Shown here piece by piece: positions 57,901-64,000 of a stretch of 64,000 nucleotides of DNA. A model generated the notes under the pieces. It did not search any database. It had not been told where the DNA came from and worked only from the letters and a program-made list of their open reading frames with translations. The translations under genes and the position numbers were made by a program. The DNA is from an uncultured Clostridia bacterium (GTDB taxonomy: Bacteria; Bacillota; Clostridia; Peptostreptococcales; Anaerovoracaceae). Location: assembly GCA_945928865.1 (NCBI GenBank), contig CAMENZ010000005.1:47575-111574 (forward strand). The letters are read 5' to 3'. Position 1 is the first letter of the stretch; each line of letters starts with the position of its first letter.

Positions 57901-60900
57901 TTTACAGTTAAAAAAGGAGATGTTTTTTATGTAGATTCCCTTTGTACTACCAGTGCTGTTTCACCTACAAATACTATGAAAGTTGAAATTTCTGATAATA
58001 AAGGAGAAACTTGGAGTGAGCTGTTTAATAAAGAAGTAATACAAAGTGGAGCTAAGTTGTTTGATTGGCAGACTCTTAAAAAGCCATTAGAGTCATTTAC
58101 AGGTAAAGAAGTGCAAGTTCGTTTCCATTTAATATCAGGAAATGGAATTATAGACAAGTATGAATATGGCTGGTACATAGACAATCTCAAGGTTATAAAT
58201 GAAAGTAGAGTGATAGATACATCAAAGGAAAACGGAAGTGGAAATTTGTCAGGAAAGAGAATGAATTCAGCCAGTTTGATTTTGAGCCCTAAAGAATCTA
58301 TAAAAGAAAAACAAGGTATTTGGAATTTTGGAAGTGCAGACACAGAAACTTTTACAGGAATTCCTTTGGGAGCTAAAATTACCATATTAGAAACCGGTAA
58401 GTACACCTATGCAAGCCCGGTAGATGGAACTTATCTATTAGAAACACCTGTAAATAAGGATAATAAGCTTTATCATTTAGAAGTTTCTGCTTATGGATAT
58501 GAAAGTCAGATAGTAGAAGTAGATATGAAAAACCATATTCATATTAAAAAGGATTTTAAATTAGTTACTGCGAAAAAGGCTAATTTAAGAGGAAAGGTTA
58601 TAGATGAGGCGGGGAATTTTATAGAAGGTGCAACGGTTAAGCTTATAGATTCTTTTAATCAGTTTGAAGCTAAAACAGATGGCAGTGGTAATTTCAATTT
58701 TAAGGAAGTATTTAGAGGTAAATATAAAATTAGAGCTTTCAAGGCAGATTTTGGGGGAAGTGAAAAAGAAATAACCCTTAGTGAAGCAGATAATGAGGTT
58801 GGCACAATATCCATAAAATCTAAACTAGGAAAACTAAAAGATGTGGTAGATTATGGTTTTAAGACTGTGGAAAATAATTTTGGGCAGTATCAGACAACTC
58901 ATTTTATAGGAAGTATTAAGGGAAATGCAGTTAGATTTCAGCCTAATTATAAGGGAGCTGTTTTAGATAGTGCAGAAATTTTCTTAGTTAGAAATGATGT
59001 TTACTCAGGAAATCATATAAAGATAGCAGTTTTAGGTTATGATAAAGAAGGAAGACTTAGAGAATTAGCTCCTTTTAGAGAAGTAGAAGACCCTAAATAT
59101 AATCAATGGAATCTTCTTGATTTTTCAGAATACAGCATTAAAAGAGATGAGCCTATATACATAGCTACAAGATATGAAAAACCCGTTAAAGATAGCCTAG
59201 GTGTTTTTTATGATGTAGATGCGGATGAAATAGCTAAGAAGAGATCTTTTATTTATGATGGAAGTTTTATAAGTACTGATTTAATGACCGTTTCAGGAGC
59301 TTATGCCATTAAAGCAAACTATTTATATGACGCAGGAGCAAAGAAAAATACAATACTGCCTGAAGATGAAGCAGGTTTAGGTAACGAGATGGGAGAAATA
59401 AACCTAAACCCTGAAGATATGTTTGAATTTGATAAGGAAAGTCAGACTATAATCAAGTATAAGGGTAAATCAGCGAATATAACAATTCCAAGTAAAATTG
59501 GAGGAATTCCGGTATTAAAAATTGGCGATAATGCTTTTGATGGAACTAATACCGGAAATAACAATCCTATTAAACTCAAATCAGTTGTAATATCAGAAGG
59601 CATTAGGGAGATTGGCAAAGACGCATTTAAAAATAATGTACTTTCTAAGATTACGCTTCCTAAGAGTCTTGAAAATCTAAAAGAAGGAGCTTTTTCTTAT
59701 CAGTGGCAACAGGGTGAAAGGAAACTGTTAGTTGAAATTCCGGAAAAAATTACTTATATTCCAAAATCTGCCTTTGAAGGGGCAGGAAGTCCTTTAGTAG
59801 TTACTGGAATGAAGGGTGTAAAAACTATAGAGACGGATAGCTTTGCAGCAAATAGTGAAGTGGAAATAGAAGCACCTATATTAGAATTTATTAAAGAGGG
59901 GGCTTTCGGAACACCATCAGCATCAAAGATGATGTATGCGAAAATATTTACTGAAAATAAGAAATTGGAATCTAAAGAAGGGGAATATTTGATAAATCCT
60001 GCTAAGGTGATTTTGAATATGAACGATGCTAAGGATTCAGAGAGAGTTATTAAAATCGGCATTTTATTTGGAAAGAAAATAAATGGTGAACCTAATCCTG
60101 AAAGTTATAGCAGAAAGTTTAAATGTGACAAATTTTATAAAATAGGCGAAACAGTATCCATAAATCCCCCGGAAATTCAAGATGAAAAAAGAATAAAGTA
60201 TGTAACAAATGATAAATTAGAAAATATAGTTCTCAAAAAAGAAAATATTTTTGAACTGACATACTATAAAAAAGAACCTGAAATACGAACTTTAGTTGAG
60301 GGTGATGAAACAGTGTTAGGCTTTACTCTTCCTAATAGCAGTATTGAAATTTTAGTTAATGAAAAATCTGTCAAGAAATCTATAAGCGATGAAGATGGTT
60401 ATTTTAACATTGAAATTTCTCAATTACAGAAGAACGATGATTTAGTTATTAAGGTAAATGGAAATAGCTATTTAACTTCTAAGGTTAGAGAGAAGGGTTC
60501 GGAACTCTATTTAACCGAAGGAAAAACAATCTTAAGATATTTGGGAGATGATGAAAATGTTATTATTCCATCATCTGCTAAGGATGGAGCAGATTTTGAA
60601 GAAATAGGTAACTTTGCATTTTATGGCAGTAATATAAAAAAAGTAACTATTCCTACAGGTATAATAAGTATAGGTTCAGGAGCCTTTATGGGAAATCAAA
60701 TTGATGAATTTGGGTGGAATCTTAAGGACATTAATTTAGCAAAGTTGCGTTTAATAAAGGAGTATGCTTTTAAAGATAATAAGTTAAAAGAAGTAAAATT
60801 GCCTGAATTAGTTCATAATATCCAAAAGAGAGCCTTTGAAAACAACTTGATAGAAAAGGTAGAGGCACCAAAATATTTAGGACATATTGGTGGATATGCT

Positions 60901-61509
60901 TTTGCGAAAAATAATTTAAGAGAAGTAAAACTCCATGATGGTGTAGAAGAAATTCATGAAACAGCCTTTGATAATAATGGTAAATCTAAAGTTAGGGTTT
61001 ATTGTGAAAATAAAGAGTTAAAAGACGGAAATAATTTTATCATTATAAGAGCAGGGTCAATAGGCACGGGAGGAGCTTATATCGTCACCGCCTTAAATAA
61101 GGGGGCTGAAAGTAATGATGAAGGTAAAAAACAAATAAATAGAACACATAAAAAGAATCCGGCTATCCTAATCTTTAAATCTTTGGAACTAAAAAAGATA
61201 CCTAAAAATGGTTTACAAATATCAGTTTATAATAATAAAACACATAAGTTAAATCCGGTTTTCCTTTGGAAATTTGCAGGAAAGTATTTAATGTCAGTTA
61301 ATTTCCATAAAAATAACGGATTAAAAATAAGGGCTGATTTGAAAATTTATGTAGGTAAGAAATATAGAGGAAAGCTTGTAAATCTTATTGCATTAAATGA
61401 TAAGGGGAAAAATGTAAGGGTTAAAGCTATATCTAAGGTTTCAAAATATGGATATGCTAGATTTAGTGTAAATGAATTGAAGGAATATGTAATTTCTATA
61501 AGGGTATAA
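54952..61509 (+). CDS. Giant multidomain subtilisin-family protease (2185 residues)
   Basis: A secreted S8 protease. It has a signal peptide (1-30), an inhibitor-like prodomain (about 50-140) ending at a KKIRKRRS basic site, and a catalytic domain with Asp199 (IIDTGVN), His246 (DHGTHVAGT), Asn344 (AAGN) and Ser423 (GTSMATPH). Then come two jelly-roll/MAM-like domains (about 622-780 and 902-1083) around a fibronectin-like domain, two carboxypeptidase-regulatory-like domains (about 1140-1275), BspA-type leucine-rich repeats (about 1490-1660 and 1850-2040) and an Ig-like unit between them. The C-terminus is a basic beta domain without LPXTG or membrane helix. It probably digests host or matrix proteins. 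The start has AGGAG 11 bases upstream. Confidence 0.92.
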   Translation: MKNYRRIFRIISTLMMVMVIGSSSIPSLASGIDFDNRTLVNSKIEGIYENQDKYDILIKFSSEGISIESLDIKKKAEFAQREAKEILKRAQVEDRVESWESFYIVNSIHAVIKDFKLIEELSNLDYVEKISNNGKIYQIEPIKEEKKIRKRRSLAVKETPTIFVPDKRNIDWGVTAVHADKVWEEFGIKGRGVTVGIIDTGVNYKLPVIKKAYKGYNESNGYFDPSFYKDCVNGFLEPEADKENDHGTHVAGTICGSEKATDEKGVGLNQIGVAPEAKFISAKALDKNGGNTADLLEAAQWMLEKRPDIINNSWGGSSDDDPWFKEIVIQWRNAGILPVFAAGNRMSGEEVPGLGTISNPGNLMEVFSVGAVDINKKIGDFSKKGPSAFDKEGKTIKPDVSAPGVQVRSCDALGRYVSWNGTSMATPHVVGVAALIKSAKSDISLNELEALMRETAEKLNDENYIEKPNMAYGHGLVDAYSAVAKVIDNRGIGSISGVVFKEGKDSEKAKLKILSGTEGYVGRDLSIIAEAEDDVSVRNVKLFYNMDGEETESNNIPASSVKSVDFKLIEGNIKSGKYEAIIPSAELKKQNLYIRVVVTDFANKITEEKKTINIKGGIKPEYNNGFEENIDGFILCDDWKWGEKGSLAEPAPKDGKKYLGINIGSKHFQLQKDNYLYLPPIDMSEVNELVHLSMDEYRGFEGATVAQIQVLNNGKWEKIHNFASRPDYELSSRKWEHHSYSLESYKGKLEPLMIRLYLYGAGAEEGCGWYLDNIHIGRDKVLPAKVEDLVASTETEGIKLSFRKVEEDDISSYEIIKSEINNGLGENISESNVETIKYEKSKWIEEFIPKEESKLSHFRIIYLDKAVKDGKNYQYKVVAVDEAGNRSIESEKLNIKYAAISASYKYDFNNNDGGFENKSLNNNVSDWEYGEPVEPEKVNEMTIHYRNFWEGIKKRPEGLNKMWGTKINGIFSHNQDSVLITPKFTVKKGDVFYVDSLCTTSAVSPTNTMKVEISDNKGETWSELFNKEVIQSGAKLFDWQTLKKPLESFTGKEVQVRFHLISGNGIIDKYEYGWYIDNLKVINESRVIDTSKENGSGNLSGKRMNSASLILSPKESIKEKQGIWNFGSADTETFTGIPLGAKITILETGKYTYASPVDGTYLLETPVNKDNKLYHLEVSAYGYESQIVEVDMKNHIHIKKDFKLVTAKKANLRGKVIDEAGNFIEGATVKLIDSFNQFEAKTDGSGNFNFKEVFRGKYKIRAFKADFGGSEKEITLSEADNEVGTISIKSKLGKLKDVVDYGFKTVENNFGQYQTTHFIGSIKGNAVRFQPNYKGAVLDSAEIFLVRNDVYSGNHIKIAVLGYDKEGRLRELAPFREVEDPKYNQWNLLDFSEYSIKRDEPIYIATRYEKPVKDSLGVFYDVDADEIAKKRSFIYDGSFISTDLMTVSGAYAIKANYLYDAGAKKNTILPEDEAGLGNEMGEINLNPEDMFEFDKESQTIIKYKGKSANITIPSKIGGIPVLKIGDNAFDGTNTGNNNPIKLKSVVISEGIREIGKDAFKNNVLSKITLPKSLENLKEGAFSYQWQQGERKLLVEIPEKITYIPKSAFEGAGSPLVVTGMKGVKTIETDSFAANSEVEIEAPILEFIKEGAFGTPSASKMMYAKIFTENKKLESKEGEYLINPAKVILNMNDAKDSERVIKIGILFGKKINGEPNPESYSRKFKCDKFYKIGETVSINPPEIQDEKRIKYVTNDKLENIVLKKENIFELTYYKKEPEIRTLVEGDETVLGFTLPNSSIEILVNEKSVKKSISDEDGYFNIEISQLQKNDDLVIKVNGNSYLTSKVREKGSELYLTEGKTILRYLGDDENVIIPSSAKDGADFEEIGNFAFYGSNIKKVTIPTGIISIGSGAFMGNQIDEFGWNLKDINLAKLRLIKEYAFKDNKLKEVKLPELVHNIQKRAFENNLIEKVEAPKYLGHIGGYAFAKNNLREVKLHDGVEEIHETAFDNNGKSKVRVYCENKELKDGNNFIIIRAGSIGTGGAYIVTALNKGAESNDEGKKQINRTHKKNPAILIFKSLELKKIPKNGLQISVYNNKTHKLNPVFLWKFAGKYLMSVNFHKNNGLKIRADLKIYVGKKYRGKLVNLIALNDKGKNVRVKAISKVSKYGYARFSVNELKEYVISIRV

Positions 61510-61537
61510 GAAAATAGATAAAGTAGGAGGGGAAATG

Positions 61538-61563
61538 TATCGAACACATTTCGGTTCGCGATA
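61538..61563. promoter_or_regulatory. Imperfect dyad, possible enhancer site for nhaC
   Basis: TATCGAAC (61538-61545) and GTTCGCGATA (61554-61563) are inverted copies apart from an extra CG. The dyad lies about 130 bases upstream of the sigma-54 -24 box, a normal distance for an enhancer. It also resembles a stretched LexA box (CGAAC and GTTCG, but 8 rather than 4 bases apart). Confidence 0.35.
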
Positions 61564-61574
61564 TTAATAAGCAT

Positions 61575-61612
61575 AGACCGTTTTTGGCTCAAAAACGGTC
61601 TGCTTTTGTATT
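61575..61612 (+). terminator. Terminator of the protease gene
   Basis: AGACCGTTTTT and AAAAACGGTCT form a perfect 11-bp stem with a 5-base loop, followed by GCTTTTGTATTTTT. It starts 65 bases after the stop. Confidence 0.85.
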
Positions 61613-61684
61613 TTTGTCAATACAAGGTAGGTGTTGTTGTTGAAAGGTGAAGGAATTGTGATGAAAAAATGAATGGTTAAAAAT

Positions 61685-61702
61685 TTGGCATGATAATTGC
61701 AA
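61685..61702 (+). promoter_or_regulatory. sigma-54 promoter of nhaC
   Basis: TTGGCATGATAATTGCAA has the GG and GC pairs exactly 12 bases apart and matches the TTGGCACG-N4-TTGCA consensus at all but one key position. No -10/-35 pair of similar quality is nearby. Start of transcription is expected near 61711. Confidence 0.75.
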
Positions 61703-61747
61703 CTAATTAAAGATGTATTTATAATTAATTTTTTAAAGGAGAAAAAA

Positions 61748-63223
61748 ATGAAGATTTTAAAAGGATTTTTAAAATTCTGTCCGGTATTCTTACTTATGTT
61801 ACTTATGATCGGACTTCCTGAATGGGCTGGCCCATTAGCATTCGAAAAATTGGATGCACTTATCGCAGCACCTATCGCTTGGTTAGCTGCAGTTCTTATT
61901 GCAAAATTAACTGAAAAAGTTAAGTTCCAGGATGCAATTGACGCATCAATGGATTCCACAAAGAACATTTTAGTGGCATTATTCATCTTAATGCTTGCAT
62001 ATGCTATGGCATCTGCATTCATGAGCTATGGAGTAGGAGCTTCCGTAGTAAACATCGCATTAAAATTAGGTATCACAGCTAAGACTGTTGCTTCCGTAGG
62101 TATCGTTTGTACAGCTGTTCTTTCAGTTGCTACAGGTACTTCTTGGGGAACATTCGCAGCATGTGCACCAATCTTCTTATGGTTATCACACATCGTTGGT
62201 GGAGACATGAACTTAACACTTTGCGCTATCGCAGGTGGTGCATGTTTCGGAGACAACATCGGTCTTATTTCCGATACAACTATCGTCTCTTCCGGTATTC
62301 AGGGAGTTCAGGTTGTAGACAGAGTTAGACACCAGGGTGTTTGGTCAATCGGTTGTTTAGTATTAGCTATAATCGCCTTCTTTGTAGCAAGTATGGGACT
62401 TTCCGGAACTCCAGTAGACGGAGCTGCTGCTATCGATAACATTCCAGCAGACGTATTCACTTTCCTTGAAGCTGAAAGACCAGCTGCTGTAGATTTATTA
62501 CATCAGGTTGAAAGCGGAGTTGCTTTATACATGGTAGTTCCTCTAGTTTTAGTAATTGCTCTTGCAATTATGGGAACTAACACATTCTTATGTATCGGTT
62601 CCGGATTAGTTTCTTCCTATATCCTTGGTATTTTTGCAGGTACAGTAGGTACTTTCAGAGAATTCCTTGATATGTGCTGTTCAGGTTTTGCTGATGCAGG
62701 TAGCTGGGTAGTAGTAATGATGATGTGGGTTGCAGCTTTCGGTGGCGTAATGCAGAAGATGGAAGCTTTCGCACCTCTTGCAAAGTTAGTAGTTCTTTTA
62801 TCAAGAAAGGTAAGACACCTTTTAGGATGGAACGCAATTCTTTCCTTAATCGGAAACTTTGCTTTAGCTGATGAAATGGCTCAGATCGTAACAATTGGAC
62901 CAGTTCTTAAGCAAATCACTGACGAACATGTTGAAGCTAACGAAGAAGATATGTACAAGTTAAGATTAAGAAATGCTACTTTCGGAGACGCAATGGGTGT
63001 ATTCGGATCTCAGCTTATTCCTTGGCACGTATATCTTGCATTCTATGTAGGTATCACAAAGGGAGTATATCCACTTGTTGCATTCGCACCTGCTGATTTC
63101 ATCAGATACAACTTCATGGCTATGATCGCGGTTGGTACATTACTTGTTCTTACATTCACAGGACTTGACAGATTAGTTCCGTTCTTCAAGCTTCCAAGTG
63201 AACCAGACGTAAAGTTAAAATAG
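61748..63223 (+). CDS. nhaC: NhaC-family Na+/H+ antiporter
   Basis: A 491-residue membrane protein with about 11-12 hydrophobic helices. GTSWGTFAACAPIFLW and GDNIGLISDTTIVSSG match the two signatures of the NhaC group, which exchange sodium for protons or, in some members, malate or other anions for lactate and protons. The start is the ATG at 61748 after AAAGGAG. The codons are much richer in C-ending forms (ATC, TTC, AAC, GCA) than those of neighbouring genes, suggesting strong expression. It is controlled by a sigma-54 promoter, so the substrate may be linked to amino acid or organic acid use. Confidence 0.88.
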   Translation: MKILKGFLKFCPVFLLMLLMIGLPEWAGPLAFEKLDALIAAPIAWLAAVLIAKLTEKVKFQDAIDASMDSTKNILVALFILMLAYAMASAFMSYGVGASVVNIALKLGITAKTVASVGIVCTAVLSVATGTSWGTFAACAPIFLWLSHIVGGDMNLTLCAIAGGACFGDNIGLISDTTIVSSGIQGVQVVDRVRHQGVWSIGCLVLAIIAFFVASMGLSGTPVDGAAAIDNIPADVFTFLEAERPAAVDLLHQVESGVALYMVVPLVLVIALAIMGTNTFLCIGSGLVSSYILGIFAGTVGTFREFLDMCCSGFADAGSWVVVMMMWVAAFGGVMQKMEAFAPLAKLVVLLSRKVRHLLGWNAILSLIGNFALADEMAQIVTIGPVLKQITDEHVEANEEDMYKLRLRNATFGDAMGVFGSQLIPWHVYLAFYVGITKGVYPLVAFAPADFIRYNFMAMIAVGTLLVLTFTGLDRLVPFFKLPSEPDVKLK

Positions 63224-63252
63224 TTTAATCTATTTATAAAATTTAGAAATTA

Positions 63253-63280
63253 GGGCTTCCGAAAGGAAGCTCTTTTTTAG
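63253..63280 (+). terminator. Terminator of nhaC
   Basis: GGGCTTCC and GGAAGCTC pair around a GAAA tetraloop, followed by TTTTTT. It begins 30 bases after the stop. Confidence 0.9.
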
Positions 63281-64000
63281 TTTTTTGTAAAACATAAAGA
63301 TGCGCCGGCTGTTAATAAAACAGATTTGGAAAGTTCATCTTTAGATATTTATTATCTTCAATTTGATGCAGCCAAAGCATCTAAGAAAACAAGAAAAAGA
63401 TATTATTGAAGCTAAACATTTTTGGAAATATAATAAGTCAGTTGTAGATAATGCCGTAAATGCGGTGGAGGCTGAAAGATTGATGGATGAATTTACATTC
63501 AAGATTTTAGTAGATAAGAATCCATTGGTTAACCATAGCTATAAGGTATTTGATGCTAAGGGTGAAGTCGGAGGAACTACATTTAGAACTGACGAAAACG
63601 GAACGCTTAAGCTAAAAGCGGGTCAGACAGCGTATTTGTACGATATTAAGGGTGCGAATTATGAATTGGCAGAAATAAATGTAGATAAAAAGAATTATGA
63701 GGCTATGACAGAAGCGATAAAGGGAACATTCGATGATGATTTAGTTAAAGCTGAATTTATCAATAAGAGAATTACATAAATCCCTCCACTGCCACCGATA
63801 GAGCTTGTTAATCCACCTACACCGCCGATTGACCCAATCAATCCACCTGTAATTCCTGTAGTGCCAATTGAACCTACGCCGGTACCAAATGTACATGGAA
63901 CAGTTAATCCTGTAGATCCAACTAATCCTACAGATGTTGGACGGGTTGAAGTGGTAAGGCGAAAAGCATTGAAAACAGGACTATCTCAAAAAATACTAAT
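63281..64000 (+). pseudogene. Eroded cell-wall-anchored surface protein
   Basis: Three coding-like pieces follow one another. From 63281 a frame reads through APAVNKTDLESSSLDIYYLQFD and stops at TGA near 63406. Another frame (63363-63779) carries a Cna-B/fimbrial-like domain with DEFTFKILVDKNPL, DENGTLKLKAGQTAYLYDI and ends at TAA. After that stop the same frame continues with a Pro-rich linker (repeats of NPPTPPIDP type) and RRKALKTGLSQK, which looks like an LPKTG sorting signal with the Pro codon lost. It has no start, signal peptide or ribosome site. It lies right behind the nhaC terminator and runs off the window edge. Confidence 0.7.

Noticed and set aside
61541..61558. LexA (SOS) box before nhaC
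   Set aside because: CGAAC and GTTCG are 8 bases apart, while the Gram-positive SOS box needs 4.

Overview
This window comes from a low-GC, Gram-positive anaerobe of the Firmicutes, most likely class Clostridia. The pointers are strong GGAGG ribosome sites, RNase M5, a GdpP-type phosphodiesterase, an LtaS-type synthase, a butyryl/acetyl-CoA transferase-type enzyme and very large modular surface proteins. I cannot name the species. The window spans the chromosomal replication origin. Almost every gene left of about 43.8 kb is on the minus strand and every gene right of it is on the plus strand, so genes run with replication away from oriC. The exceptions on the left are rnhA, tRNA-Arg and the DAHP synthase gene.

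Layout. 1-0.7 kb: start of a PAS-type regulator and a small ArsR-type regulator. 0.7-7.1 kb: an F-type ATP synthase operon (atpB-E-F-A-G-D-C) with no separate delta gene; the C-terminal half of delta is fused to the front of alpha. 7.3-11.0 kb: rlmH, walJ, rnhA, a CoA-transferase and tRNA-Arg(CCT). 11.1-21.9 kb: one 3601-residue surface protein built mainly from InlB-like beta repeats. 22.2-25.8 kb: DAHP synthase, an acetyltransferase and an LtaS-like enzyme. 25.8-34.1 kb: a long minus-strand run of replication, RNA and envelope genes (gdpP, rplI, dnaB helicase, a DnaD/DnaI-like hybrid, an M23 peptidase, a DivIC-like protein, rnmV, rsmA). 34.2-35.3 kb: a PIN-domain gene behind a decayed partner gene.

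35.3-43.8 kb is the conserved origin-left block parB-parA-rsmG-mnmG-mnmE-jag-yidC-yidD-rnpA-rpmH, with two parS sites and a cluster of DnaA boxes inside mnmE. 43.8-52.3 kb holds oriC in two parts around dnaA, then dnaN-recF-gyrB-gyrA. The dnaA-dnaN spacer has a textbook unwinding region: DnaA boxes, a short GC stretch, DnaA-trios and an AT-rich tract. 52.3-53.3 kb is trpS.

53.5-61.5 kb encodes two secreted proteins, a BspA-like leucine-rich-repeat protein and a 2185-residue subtilisin-family protease carrying the same kind of repeats. 61.7-63.2 kb is an NhaC-family antiporter behind a good match to a sigma-54 promoter. The last 0.7 kb is the eroded remnant of a cell-wall-anchored surface protein.

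The observations most worth a second look are the delta-alpha fusion, the DnaD protein that ends in a DnaI-type zinc module without an ATPase, the membrane-anchor-less GdpP, the DnaA-box cluster that forms a coding insertion in mnmE, the parS site inside a terminator hairpin, and the sigma-54 promoter of nhaC. I found no CRISPR array, insertion sequence or prophage.
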